Positions 8,454 through 16,487 of a stretch of 64,000 bases of DNA are shown here, one piece after another; within the stretch, counting starts at the first letter, position 1, and each line of letters begins with the position of its first letter. The position numbers and the translations under genes are program-made. The notes under the pieces are model-generated. The model ran no database searches. It was not told the DNA's origin and saw only the letters and a list, made by a program, of their open reading frames with translations. The DNA is taken from NCBI GenBank assembly GCA_022709545.1, contig JAKLIP010000002.1, positions 124,001 through 188,000 on the forward strand, read 5' to 3'. This stretch comes from Patescibacteria group bacterium. Lineage in GTDB: Bacteria; Patescibacteriota; Minisyncoccia; Moranbacterales; GWC2-37-73.

Positions 8454-9323
8454 TCAGTTGGCAACTTGCATGCATTGCGCTTCCGCATTTGCGCATTTAT
8501 ATACAATATCCCCTATTTCATCAGTCCGGAAAATTTTTATTTTATGCTGCAATAAACGGTTTAAAACTTCCTGATTCGGATGACCATATTGATTATTTTT
8601 ACCAACAGAAATAATAGCGTCAGCTGGATTTACAACACCCAAAAAATTATTTTCAGTTGCATATTTTGAACCATGATGTGAAACTTTTAAAACTTGAGCA
8701 TTTAAATCTTGACCTGAATTTATAATTTTTGTTTCCTGAGTATTTGGAAGATCGCCAGTAAAAAGAAATTTGTTTATGCCGTAAGTTAATTTAACTACAA
8801 CGCTGTTGTCATTGCTGGCTCCATCAATCGTATCAGTAAGCGAATCAATTGGAAAAAGTACGTCGGCAGTAACACTGTCAGACAATTTTATGCTTATACC
8901 TTTTTTGGCCTCAATTTTTTGCGATTTTTCTTTTGCAATTTCTTCTTCAAGTTTTTTATATGTCTCTGATTCGCTTTCTGCATTTGTCTTAAAAATCAAA
9001 TCTACATGATATGAATTCAAAATTTCAATAAGCCCTCCTATATGGTCCTGGTCTGGATGAGTTGCAACTATCATTTCGACATTCCGATCCCAAAATGGAA
9101 TATATTTTCCAAGCTTTTCCAAAAGCAATTTTCCATCTTTACCACCGTCAATAAGAATTTGATTTTTTCCTTGTGAAATCAGAATGGCATCACCTTGGCC
9201 AATATTTAGAAAAACTACCTGCAAATTATTTTTTTGCACTGAAAAAATAATTCCAGTTAAAATTAAAAATAATACAAGCAACCCAATTATAATTCCATAA
9301 ATTATTTTTCTGTTATTTTGCAT
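8454..9323 (-). CDS. ComEC C-terminal-type metallo-beta-lactamase protein, separate gene
   Basis: A 289-residue protein: one N-terminal membrane helix (residues 8-27), then a beta-lactamase fold with VVFLNIGQGDAILI, THPDQDHIGG (88-97), LFTGD and KVSHHGSKYAT. This is the domain that ends full-length ComEC/Rec2 proteins and is thought to trim or process DNA at the uptake channel. I start at ATG 9323; the frame is open to 9386, but 9323 gives a proper membrane anchor. It overlaps the stop of the ComEC channel gene by 22 bases, so the two halves are made from one transcript. Confidence 0.85.
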   Translation of the reverse strand: MQNNRKIIYGIIIGLLVLFLILTGIIFSVQKNNLQVVFLNIGQGDAILISQGKNQILIDGGKDGKLLLEKLGKYIPFWDRNVEMIVATHPDQDHIGGLIEILNSYHVDLIFKTNAESESETYKKLEEEIAKEKSQKIEAKKGISIKLSDSVTADVLFPIDSLTDTIDGASNDNSVVVKLTYGINKFLFTGDLPNTQETKIINSGQDLNAQVLKVSHHGSKYATENNFLGVVNPADAIISVGKNNQYGHPNQEVLNRLLQHKIKIFRTDEIGDIVYKCANAEAQCMQVAN

Positions 9324-10765
9324 GTGCGTTTTTTTAAATAATATATCCCTCCTAATAAGGAACAATAATATATTATAAACCACCAAATATTAATTTTTTC
9401 TATTTTTATGCTTGCCCATGGCAGTCCGGCTAATATCTGCACAATTTTTATTTCATACAACAGAGGAACGAAAGCCAGCCAAGCGAAAACCAAGGATACT
9501 CCATAGAAAATAAATCCGCAGATAGATGCAAGAAAAACCAGCAACATGGAAAGTGGAATTATGGGCAAAATCAAAACATTTGCTAAAAGCGAAATTAGGG
9601 ACGTTATATGAAAATTATACGCGATAATTGGCAAAACAAAAATCTGAGCACTGAGCGACATTGCGATTATTTCCGAAATTCCCAAGGCTTTATGTTTTTT
9701 GATGAAACTTTTTTCCCAAAAAGTGGATGTTTCTACAATTCCTAAAGTTGCTAAAAAAGAAAGCTGAAAGCCAATATCCCATCTCAGAAGCAATGGATTA
9801 ATCAACAGCATTACTGTTGCCGCAAAAACAATGGCGTTTTGGGAGTTAGCTAATCGTCCGTTTTTCATAGCCCAAAGCAATATGCCTCCCATAACTCCAG
9901 CCCTGACTGCTGAAGAAGGAAAACCGATCATAATTACGAAAACAATTATTCCAATAATTGCAAGCCAAACAGCGTTTTTTCTCCACATTCCCAGCCAAAG
10001 ACCAAGAAAGATTAAGTACTCTGCGATAATTGTAACGTTATATCCAGAAACAGCCACGATATGCGTCATACCGGTTCGAGAAAAATCATTTTGTATTTCC
10101 TTAGACAATTCACTGCTACCACCGAATAAAAGTCCGCTTGCTAAAGATCCTTCAGGCTGCGGGATAACAGCACGGATATTATTTTCAAAAAGGATTTTTA
10201 TTTTTAGAATATTGCCCAAAAGAATATTTCCTTTATTTTCACCTATTTTTTTTATTTTTGTTTTTTCACAAGAATAAAAAACGTCTTCTTTGGCCATGTA
10301 CATTCTGTAGTCAAATTCTTTATTTCTATTTTCTATTTTATTGACAATGCAATAAATTTCCATTTCATCGCCATAGAAATATTCGGGATATTTTGGAATC
10401 TGGATTAGTAAAGAAATTCCTGCTTTATCAGAAAGCGAATCTTCTACTTTTACTATTAAATTATGACCAAAAGTATTCGGAGAAACTTTTTCAACAATTC
10501 CTTTCCCATAAAATTCAACATTGTCAAGCAGCAAATAATTTATTTTTTTAAGCTTATTATCCGTGTACCAGGCTCCAAACGTAAAAAATAATAAAACAAA
10601 GGGAACTACGATTATTATTTTATTTTTATAAAAGACCCCCAAGAATATTATAGAGAAAATCAGCAGTAAGAAATATACACTTTGATTTAATTCAAAAAAA
10701 GAGCGGATAAAAATTCCTACTAAGAAAGAAATTAGGACAATAAAAAAGACGCGTGATTTGGTCAT
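9302..10765 (-). CDS. comEC: ComEC/Rec2 competence channel (N-terminal and channel domains)
   Basis: A 487-residue membrane protein with an N-terminal helix pair, an OB-like soluble stretch (DUF4131-type, about residues 60-170) and a multi-helix competence domain containing HIVAVSGYNVTII and FPSSAVRAGVMGGI. It forms the inner-membrane channel for single-stranded DNA during transformation. The usual C-terminal beta-lactamase domain is missing here and encoded by the next gene. Start ATG 10765 overlaps the DUF167 stop by four bases. Confidence 0.9.
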   Translation of the reverse strand: MTKSRVFFIVLISFLVGIFIRSFFELNQSVYFLLLIFSIIFLGVFYKNKIIIVVPFVLLFFTFGAWYTDNKLKKINYLLLDNVEFYGKGIVEKVSPNTFGHNLIVKVEDSLSDKAGISLLIQIPKYPEYFYGDEMEIYCIVNKIENRNKEFDYRMYMAKEDVFYSCEKTKIKKIGENKGNILLGNILKIKILFENNIRAVIPQPEGSLASGLLFGGSSELSKEIQNDFSRTGMTHIVAVSGYNVTIIAEYLIFLGLWLGMWRKNAVWLAIIGIIVFVIMIGFPSSAVRAGVMGGILLWAMKNGRLANSQNAIVFAATVMLLINPLLLRWDIGFQLSFLATLGIVETSTFWEKSFIKKHKALGISEIIAMSLSAQIFVLPIIAYNFHITSLISLLANVLILPIIPLSMLLVFLASICGFIFYGVSLVFAWLAFVPLLYEIKIVQILAGLPWASIKIEKINIWWFIIYYCSLLGGIYYLKKRTCKITEK

Positions 10766-10986
10766 GCGTCAATTATATCAATTATTTTTATTTTTGCACT
10801 TTTCCCTCCGACAATTTTAATTATTTTTTTCGGAATTTTAAAATATTTAGCCAAAACTTCTATTAGCATTAGGTTAGCCCGTCCATTAATCGGCGCAGCT
10901 TTCAATTTTACTTTATATTCCCCTTCGGAAATTTGTACAACCTCATTCTTGGAGGATCGTGGGGAAGCTTTTATGTATATACGCAT
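10762..10986 (-). CDS. DUF167 (YggU) family protein
   Basis: A 74-residue protein with the DUF167 pattern: IKASPRSSKNEV, YKVKLKAAPINGRANLMLIEVLA and IVGGKSAKIKI. The family is a small conserved fold of unknown role, possibly nucleic-acid related. It leads the comEC pair with an ATGA overlap. Confidence 0.9.
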   Translation of the reverse strand: MRIYIKASPRSSKNEVVQISEGEYKVKLKAAPINGRANLMLIEVLAKYFKIPKKIIKIVGGKSAKIKIIDIIDA

Positions 10987-11004
10987 TGATATATAGCTAA
11001 TCTT

Positions 11005-11028
11005 AAAGCATAAAATATTTTATGCTTT
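11005..11028 (-). terminator. perfect palindromic terminator after nrdG
   Basis: Two 12-base arms (AAAGCATAAAAT and its complement) form a perfect palindrome directly after the nrdG stop codon region. It should end the nrd operon. Confidence 0.7.
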
Positions 11029-11034
11029 ATGCAT

Positions 11035-11739
11035 TTAATTATTCTCTCTTATCCCTATTTTCTTGAAATTCTTCTCAATTGATTTTTTTATTTTTTTCAA
11101 ATCCAGCGTTTTACCTTTAGTTTTATTTTTCAATTTCGGATCTAAAATAATTTTTTCCCTGTATTCCTGCAAATAATAAGCCTCTGCCCCCTTGATCCAT
11201 TTGGCAATTTCCAGAAAATCTTCTTCGTTGTGAATTCCCGGCACAGCTGTAGTTCGAAATTCATATGGAACCCTGCTATTCAATATCAGATTAACGCTTA
11301 GTTTTATTCTTTTTTTATCAACCTTCATTCCTACTGTTTTATCATATTTTTTAAGCTGATTTTTAATATCCATAGCCACAAAATCCAAAAGCTTCAAGTC
11401 TAAAAGTTTTTTTAGGATATCCGGCCGAGTCCCATTAGTATCAAATTTAACTAAGAATCCAAATTCTTTTATTTTTTTTATGAAATCAATAATATCCGGC
11501 TGGATTGTTGGTTCTCCTCCGGTAATGCATACTCCTTCAATTTTTCCTTTTCTTTTTTTCAAAAATTCAAAAAATTCCTTTTCTTTTTTCTCTGTACCTG
11601 AAACAAAATTTGATCTAAGCACTAATTCAGGATTATGACAGAAAGGACAGCGAAAGCTACAGCCTACAGTAAAGAGGGTGGTTGCAATAATCCCCGGATA
11701 ATCAATAAGCGTTAATTTTTGATAGCCTCCGATTTTCAT
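11035..11739 (-). CDS. nrdG: anaerobic ribonucleotide reductase activating enzyme (radical SAM)
   Basis: A 234-residue radical SAM enzyme. C27, C31 and C34 (CSFRCPFC) bind the 4Fe-4S cluster, and ITGGEPT binds SAM. It installs the glycyl radical on NrdD. Here it may also activate the small glycyl-radical protein encoded just upstream. MKIGGYQKLTLIDYPG is the usual N-terminus. A hairpin separates it from that gene. Confidence 0.92.
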   Translation of the reverse strand: MKIGGYQKLTLIDYPGIIATTLFTVGCSFRCPFCHNPELVLRSNFVSGTEKKEKEFFEFLKKRKGKIEGVCITGGEPTIQPDIIDFIKKIKEFGFLVKFDTNGTRPDILKKLLDLKLLDFVAMDIKNQLKKYDKTVGMKVDKKRIKLSVNLILNSRVPYEFRTTAVPGIHNEEDFLEIAKWIKGAEAYYLQEYREKIILDPKLKNKTKGKTLDLKKIKKSIEKNFKKIGIRENN

Positions 11740-11762
11740 AAATAAAATTTAAAGTCAATTCA

Positions 11763-11788
11763 GGGCAATACCCCCTAAGATATTGCCC
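11763..11788. terminator. hairpin between mini-NrdD gene and nrdG
   Basis: GGGCAATA and TATTGCCC pair around a 10-base loop. On the minus strand no T-run follows at once, so it may be a partial terminator or RNA-stability element that changes the ratio of mini-NrdD to NrdG. Confidence 0.5.
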
Positions 11789-11811
11789 CGCTATCTTTTT
11801 TCTTTTTATTT

Positions 11812-12072
11812 CTAACAACAGGCCACATTGTCAACAGCATATTCTTTCCTGTCTTTAAATTCGGCTTGTTTACCCTTATTCCACTGCTGCACTGGGCGGA
11901 TATAACCCACTACCCTAGAGTAAATTTCTGTTTTCCTAAAATTGTGCAAAGCTGGATCTTTTTGGTGGCAATTCTTGCATTTATTGTATACTTCATTATT
12001 AATTTTATAAGGCATATACTCTTCATTGTTTTCTATTATGCGACCGCAGTCATGGCATATATATTTTTTCAT
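11812..12072 (-). CDS. stand-alone glycyl-radical domain protein (mini-NrdD)
   Basis: An 86-residue protein with two parts. Residues 1-46 hold a zinc-ribbon-like Cys set (C6, C9, C32, C35) unlike the NrdD ribbon in sequence. Residues 47-77 are identical over 31 residues to NrdD residues 692-722, including the radical loop RVVGY (G56) and IRPVQQWNKGKQ. The tail is new and ends in two cysteines (C85, C86). By family knowledge, this Gly carries the radical in class III reductases. GrcA/YfiD is a comparable stand-alone spare part for pyruvate formate-lyase. I infer a replacement or accessory radical domain for NrdD. It sits between nrdD and nrdG; no clear ribosome site lies within 20 bases of the ATG. 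A recent partial duplicate without function is the alternative. Confidence 0.75.
   Translation of the reverse strand: MKKYICHDCGRIIENNEEYMPYKINNEVYNKCKNCHQKDPALHNFRKTEIYSRVVGYIRPVQQWNKGKQAEFKDRKEYAVDNVACC
11841..11935 (-). repeat. direct repeat, copy 1 (inside mini-NrdD gene)
   Basis: This 95-base stretch matches 12130-12224 with only two mismatches (11851 and 11854). Bases 11855-11935 are identical. It encodes the glycyl-radical loop. Confidence 0.95.
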
Positions 12073-12106
12073 ATTTTTTTTATTATTATTTTTTATTAAT
12101 ATCCCC

Positions 12107-14296
12107 TTAGCTTATTTCTGTAACTATAAATTCTTTCCTATCCTTAAATTCGGCTTGTTTACCCTTATTCCACTGCTGCACTGGGCGGATATAACCCACT
12201 ACCCTAGAGTAAATTTCTGTTTTCTGTTCAACCACGCATTTAGGACAAATTGGCTGTTCTCCTGGAAGGTAACCGTGTACCGGACAGATGCTGAAAGTAG
12301 GCGATAAAGTAAAGTAAGGAAGTGCATAGTTTTCTGCAATTTTCCTTACAAGTTTTTTTACCATTCCTATGTCCCAAATACGTTCTCCTAAAAACCCATG
12401 CAAAACTGTTCCTCCTGTATATTTTGTCTGCAAATTTTCCTGCAGATCAAGAGCTTCGAAAATATCTTTTGTAAATTGAACAGGCAGCTGTGATGAATTT
12501 GTATAATAAGGTTCCAACCCATTGTTTTTAACAGCATCATTATTAGCGAAAATAACTTTCGGATATTTTTCTCTGTCTATACGTGCTAAACGATATGCTG
12601 TTCCTTCAGCTGGAGTTGCTTCTAAATTATATAAATTACCTGTTTCTTCCTGGTAGCTAACAATCCTTTCGCGCATATGCACAAGTATTTCTTCAGCTAA
12701 TTTCTGGCCATCTTTAGTTGTTACATCTTTCCCAATCAAATTCATTAGGGCTTCGTTCATGCCTACCAAACCAATAGTAGAAAAGTGATTAGCCCAATAT
12801 TGGCCACGACGCATTTTTATTGCATCAAGATAAAACTTGGTATATGGATATAAACCTCTTTCTGTCAGGCCCTCGACTAACTTTCTTTTAGTTTCCAGAC
12901 TGTTTTTTGCTAAATCCATAAGATCATCAAGTCTTTTGAAAAATTCTTTTTTGTTTTTAGAAAGATATCCTAAGCGCGGCATATTAATAGTAACCACACC
13001 TACTGAACCTGTCAGAGGATTAGCACCGAATAATCCACCTCCGCGCTTATGAAGCTCTCTGTTATCTAATCTTAATCGACAGCACATTGAACGCGCATCA
13101 TCAGGATCCATGTCTGAATTTACGAAATTCGCAAAATACGGGATTCCATATTTGGCTGTCATTTCCCAAATAGCATCAAATCTATTATCATTCCAATCAA
13201 AATTTTTGCCTATGTTATATGTCGGGATGGGAAAAGTAAAAATTCTGCCACTGGCATCGCCTTCTGTCATAACTTCCGCAAAAGCACGATTAATCATATT
13301 CATCTCTTCCTGAAAATCAGCATAAGTTTCTTTTTGTGCTACTCCTCCTATAATTACAGCTTCTTTAGCTAATGTTTTTGGAGGCGTAATATCCATAGTT
13401 ATATTTGAAAAAGGAGTTTGAAAACCAACGCGTGTAGAAACATTCATATTGAACACAAAAGACTGTATTTGTTGCTTGACTTCTGTATAAGTCAATTTAT
13501 CATAACGTACAAAAGGAGCTAGCAAAGTGTCAAAATTAGAAAATGCCTGAGCTCCAGCAACCTCTCCTTGAAGAGTATAAATAAAATTAACCATCTGTCC
13601 CAAGAGACTACCAAAATGTTTAGCTGGTTTACAGGCTACTTTACCTGGAACACCCGTAAAACCACGACGGATTAGATCTTGAAGGTCCCAGCCACAGCAA
13701 TAAGCCGCGATTAGTTGCAGATCATGAATATGGAAATCTCCCCCTTCATGTGCTTCTCTTATTTCTTTTGTATATACACGATTCATCCAATACTTACTGC
13801 TAACTATGGATGCTATGTAATTATTAAGACCTTGGAGAGAGTAAGCCATGTTAGCATTTTCTTTGACTTTCCAGTCTATTTCTTGAATATATTTATCTAC
13901 CAAACTTACGGCTTCATCTAGAGATTCTTCTGTTTCACGGATTTTTCTGTGCTGTTCGCGGTAAAGGATATAAGCTTTTGCAGTTTCCTCAAAATCAAGA
14001 ACCATTAAAACCCTTTCTATAACATCCTGCACTTGTTCCACGCTGGGAATGTAACCTTTTTTGTAATTCTTATTTAAAAGCCGTAAAACTTTTTCTGTTA
14101 CTTTTTTTGCATCTTTAGCGCTTCCTTCTCCAGTTGCGACAAAAGCTTTACTTATAGCAATTATGATTTTTTTCTTATCAAAAGAAACTACGGTTCCACT
14201 GCGCTTTACAATTTTCTTGATCTGATTCTTCACTCTTGTTTTTTTCACCTTTATTTCAGCTTCTTTTGTTTTTTTTACTTTTTTTTGTTTTTTCAT
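12107..14296 (-). CDS. nrdD: anaerobic (class III) ribonucleoside-triphosphate reductase
   Basis: A 729-residue enzyme that makes dNTPs from NTPs without oxygen. It has a Lys-rich N-terminus, an ATP-cone (about 35-125, VVKRSGTVVSFDKKKI-like start) for allosteric control, the 10-stranded barrel with DARSMCCRLRLDNRE and GSVGVVTINMPRLGY, and a C-terminal zinc ribbon (CPVHGYLPGEQPICPKC). The radical loop RVVGY follows with Gly701. The ATG at 14296 follows GGGGAG. It lies 73 bases after nrdR and 34 before the mini-NrdD gene, whose second half copies its C-terminus. It needs NrdG for activation. Oxygen cleaves such proteins at the radical glycine. Confidence 0.96.
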   Translation of the reverse strand: MKKQKKVKKTKEAEIKVKKTRVKNQIKKIVKRSGTVVSFDKKKIIIAISKAFVATGEGSAKDAKKVTEKVLRLLNKNYKKGYIPSVEQVQDVIERVLMVLDFEETAKAYILYREQHRKIRETEESLDEAVSLVDKYIQEIDWKVKENANMAYSLQGLNNYIASIVSSKYWMNRVYTKEIREAHEGGDFHIHDLQLIAAYCCGWDLQDLIRRGFTGVPGKVACKPAKHFGSLLGQMVNFIYTLQGEVAGAQAFSNFDTLLAPFVRYDKLTYTEVKQQIQSFVFNMNVSTRVGFQTPFSNITMDITPPKTLAKEAVIIGGVAQKETYADFQEEMNMINRAFAEVMTEGDASGRIFTFPIPTYNIGKNFDWNDNRFDAIWEMTAKYGIPYFANFVNSDMDPDDARSMCCRLRLDNRELHKRGGGLFGANPLTGSVGVVTINMPRLGYLSKNKKEFFKRLDDLMDLAKNSLETKRKLVEGLTERGLYPYTKFYLDAIKMRRGQYWANHFSTIGLVGMNEALMNLIGKDVTTKDGQKLAEEILVHMRERIVSYQEETGNLYNLEATPAEGTAYRLARIDREKYPKVIFANNDAVKNNGLEPYYTNSSQLPVQFTKDIFEALDLQENLQTKYTGGTVLHGFLGERIWDIGMVKKLVRKIAENYALPYFTLSPTFSICPVHGYLPGEQPICPKCVVEQKTEIYSRVVGYIRPVQQWNKGKQAEFKDRKEFIVTEIS
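12130..12224 (-). repeat. direct repeat, copy 2 (3' end of nrdD)
   Basis: Partner of 11841-11935, offset 289 bases, 93 of 95 bases identical. Perfect identity at third codon positions across 81 bases points to recent copying or gene conversion. Confidence 0.95.
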
Positions 14297-14369
14297 ATCA
14301 TTTTTCTCCCCTAAGAATTATGTAGGTTACAAATAATTTTTTTGTTTTTTATATTATAAAGATAAAAAT

Positions 14370-14819
14370 TTAAGTCTCCAGCTTTTCCGCTTCTTTTCGG
14401 AAGCTATCTGCACTTTTGAAATCTTTATATACACTGGCGAAACGCATATAAGCCACATCATCTATTTCCTTAAGTTTTTCTAGAACTATCTTACCTATTT
14501 CTTTACTAGTGATTTCACTTGATTCTTTAGCTTGAATCTCGTATTCTATGTCACCAACCAATTTCTCGATTTTATCTTCACTGACTGGTCTTTTTTCGAT
14601 AGATTTACGAATACCGATTTCAATCTTACTACGATCATATTCTTGTTTACTTCCGTCGCGCTTAATGACAGTCAATTTCATAATCTCCATTTCTTCATAG
14701 GTACTGAAACGAGTTTCACATTTTTCGCATTCTCTGCGCCGACGAATGGCTTTTCCGTCATTAGTGTCGCGGGAATCAACGACTTTAGTCTCGCTATGTC
14801 CGCAAAATGGACAAATCAT
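14370..14819 (-). CDS. nrdR: transcriptional repressor NrdR
   Basis: A 149-residue zinc-ribbon/ATP-cone repressor of ribonucleotide reductase genes. C3, C6, C31 and C34 form the DNA-binding ribbon (MICPFCG, RRRECEKC). The ATP-cone (IKRDGSKQEYDRSKIE onward) senses ATP/dATP. Full family length. It is the first gene of the nrdR-nrdD-mini-nrdG run, and an NrdR box lies just upstream, so it should repress itself and the operon when dATP is plentiful. Confidence 0.96.
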   Translation of the reverse strand: MICPFCGHSETKVVDSRDTNDGKAIRRRRECEKCETRFSTYEEMEIMKLTVIKRDGSKQEYDRSKIEIGIRKSIEKRPVSEDKIEKLVGDIEYEIQAKESSEITSKEIGKIVLEKLKEIDDVAYMRFASVYKDFKSADSFRKEAEKLET

Positions 14820-14856
14820 ATGTTTATTTAGTTATTTTAATGATTTAATAGTTTTT

Positions 14857-14872
14857 ACACTATATATTGTGT
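14857..14872 (-). promoter_or_regulatory. NrdR box
   Basis: ACACTATATATTGTGT matches the known NrdR-box consensus ACACWATATATWGTGT exactly. It lies 12 bases downstream of the predicted -10 element, across the expected transcription start region. Only one box was found, while most characterised promoters have two. Confidence 0.88.
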
Positions 14873-14883
14873 ACTATTAATTC

Positions 14884-14912
14884 ATTATACCACAAGTCAA
14901 AAATCCATGCAA
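14884..14912 (-). promoter_or_regulatory. promoter of nrdR-nrdD operon
   Basis: On the minus strand TTGCAT (14907-14912), 17 bases, TATAAT (14884-14889), with an extended -10 TGG before TATAAT. The NrdR box directly downstream would block it when bound. Confidence 0.8.
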
Positions 14913-15002
14913 GACCCAACCTTTATGTAAATTAATAATGTCTAAACATATTACTTTTTATTTTTATTGTAAAAATCACAACGGCATGAATTTAACATAA
15001 AT

Positions 15003-15030
15003 AAAAAACAGGAGTTTATTGCTCCTGTTT
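15003..15030 (-). terminator. terminator of ftsZ
   Basis: AAACAGGAG and CTCCTGTTT form a perfect 9-base stem; the minus strand runs into TTTTTT. It ends about 20 bases past the ftsZ stop. Confidence 0.85.
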
Positions 15031-15049
15031 ATATATTTATTGTATATAG

Positions 15050-16261
15050 TTACTTTTCCATTTTTCTTCTTATAAAAGCCGGGATTTCCAATTCATCCTC
15101 ATTATTATTTTCTTTAGATTCAGCGGGAGAATTGCTTGAACGTGGCTGTATTTTCTCTTCAATTATCATTTTTGATTCAAATATATTTTTTGAGGGAAAA
15201 GTTACGGTTTCTTTAAATTCACCTGTTTCTTCTTTTTTATTATTCGTTTCTATGTTTGTTCGATTTGGTAATGTCTTCTGAAACAAAGATTTACTGCTAG
15301 CCTGTTCGGCATCAAAACCTGTGGCGACAACAGTCACATTGATTTCTCCTTTTTTAACTTGATCATCAATAACTGCTCCAAAGATAACTTTTGCATTAGG
15401 ATCTATGCTTTCTGTTATTATATTTGCAGCCTCATTTATTTCAAGCATTCCTAAATCGCTTGAACCAGAAATATTAAATAAAACTCCTTTTGCTCCATCA
15501 ATAGACAATTCTAAAAGAGGACTATTAATTGCCATCCTAGCTGCTTCAGCCGCTCTGTTTTCTCCACTGGCCGTTCCAATTCCCATCAAGGCACTTCCTG
15601 AATCTTGCATAATTGCGCGAACGTCAGCGAAATCTACATTAACAATTCCTGGCTTAGTTATAAGATCTGAAATACCCTGTACACCTTGTCTTAATACATC
15701 ATCCACTATTCTAAAAGCATTAATCAGGGTAGTTTTACGATCAATAATAGAAAGTAGTTTATCATTTGGAATTGTTATAAGAGTATCTACCCTATCTTTT
15801 AAATTTTGCAGTCCTTCTTCTCCAATAACTCTCCTCTGTGCTCCCTCAAAAGCAAAAGGTTTTGTTACAACTGCTACAGTAAGTGCGCCGAGCTCTTTAG
15901 CTGTTTCTGCAACAACAGGCGCTGCACCAGTACCTGTTCCTCCACCTAAGCCACAAGTCACAAAAACCATGTCAGCTCCTTTAAGAACATCTTGTATTTC
16001 ATCTCTATTTTCTTCTGCTGCTTGACGCCCAATCTCAGGATTCATTCCTGCACCCAAACCTTTGGTTAGATTTTTCCCAATATGAACTTTCTCTGAAGCT
16101 TTTGAATGATGTAAAGCCTGCGCATCAGTATTAATTGCAACAAATTCAACGCCCTTTATCTTAGAATCAATCATTCTACTGATAGCGTTATTTCCTGATC
16201 CTCCAACTCCTACAACTTTTATCCTAGCAAATGTTTCAATATCTGGTTTTATTTCCGCCAT
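15050..16261 (-). CDS. ftsZ: cell division GTPase FtsZ
   Basis: A 403-residue tubulin-like GTPase that forms the division ring. GVGGSGNNA near residue 18, the tubulin signature GGGTGTG at 106-112, and NxDFADV motifs are present. A variable linker follows from about 320. The C-terminal peptide [12 protein letters not shown] is the conserved tail that binds FtsA. Follows ftsA, with its own promoter in the 226-base gap. Confidence 0.97.
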   Translation of the reverse strand: MAEIKPDIETFARIKVVGVGGSGNNAISRMIDSKIKGVEFVAINTDAQALHHSKASEKVHIGKNLTKGLGAGMNPEIGRQAAEENRDEIQDVLKGADMVFVTCGLGGGTGTGAAPVVAETAKELGALTVAVVTKPFAFEGAQRRVIGEEGLQNLKDRVDTLITIPNDKLLSIIDRKTTLINAFRIVDDVLRQGVQGISDLITKPGIVNVDFADVRAIMQDSGSALMGIGTASGENRAAEAARMAINSPLLELSIDGAKGVLFNISGSSDLGMLEINEAANIITESIDPNAKVIFGAVIDDQVKKGEINVTVVATGFDAEQASSKSLFQKTLPNRTNIETNNKKEETGEFKETVTFPSKNIFESKMIIEEKIQPRSSNSPAESKENNNEDELEIPAFIRRKMEK

Positions 16262-16432
16262 ATTTTTTTAGTGATCAGTGGCTTATAGCCAATAATCAAA
16301 ATAAATTTAAAGTTATTTTTAACCGAAAATGCAACCTTTTATTTTTATTTACCCATTAAAATAGCTAATTTAACAAAAAACCCACAAAACACTAACGAAT
16401 GGGAATATTTTTATATTTGTTTTAGTAATTTA

Positions 16433-16461
16433 ATTTATCACAATTACCTATTTTATGTCAA
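16433..16461 (-). promoter_or_regulatory. promoter of ftsZ
   Basis: Minus strand TTGACA (16456-16461), 17 bases, ATAAAT (16433-16438). A long leader of about 165 bases follows before ftsZ. Below it, GGCTTATAGCC near 16280 can form a small hairpin. Confidence 0.55.
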
Positions 16462-16487
16462 GAGTCAATTTTAAATACTTCTTGCCT

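Noticed and set aside
11866-12307. Two plus-strand ORFs with shared LLHWADITHYPRVNF sequence
   Set aside because: They are antisense shadows of the direct repeat in nrdD and the mini-NrdD gene; the minus strand encodes the conserved radical loop.
14810-14860. Second NrdR box beside 14857-14872
   Set aside because: Neighbouring sequence at the usual spacing is AT-rich but lacks the ACAC/GTGT ends.
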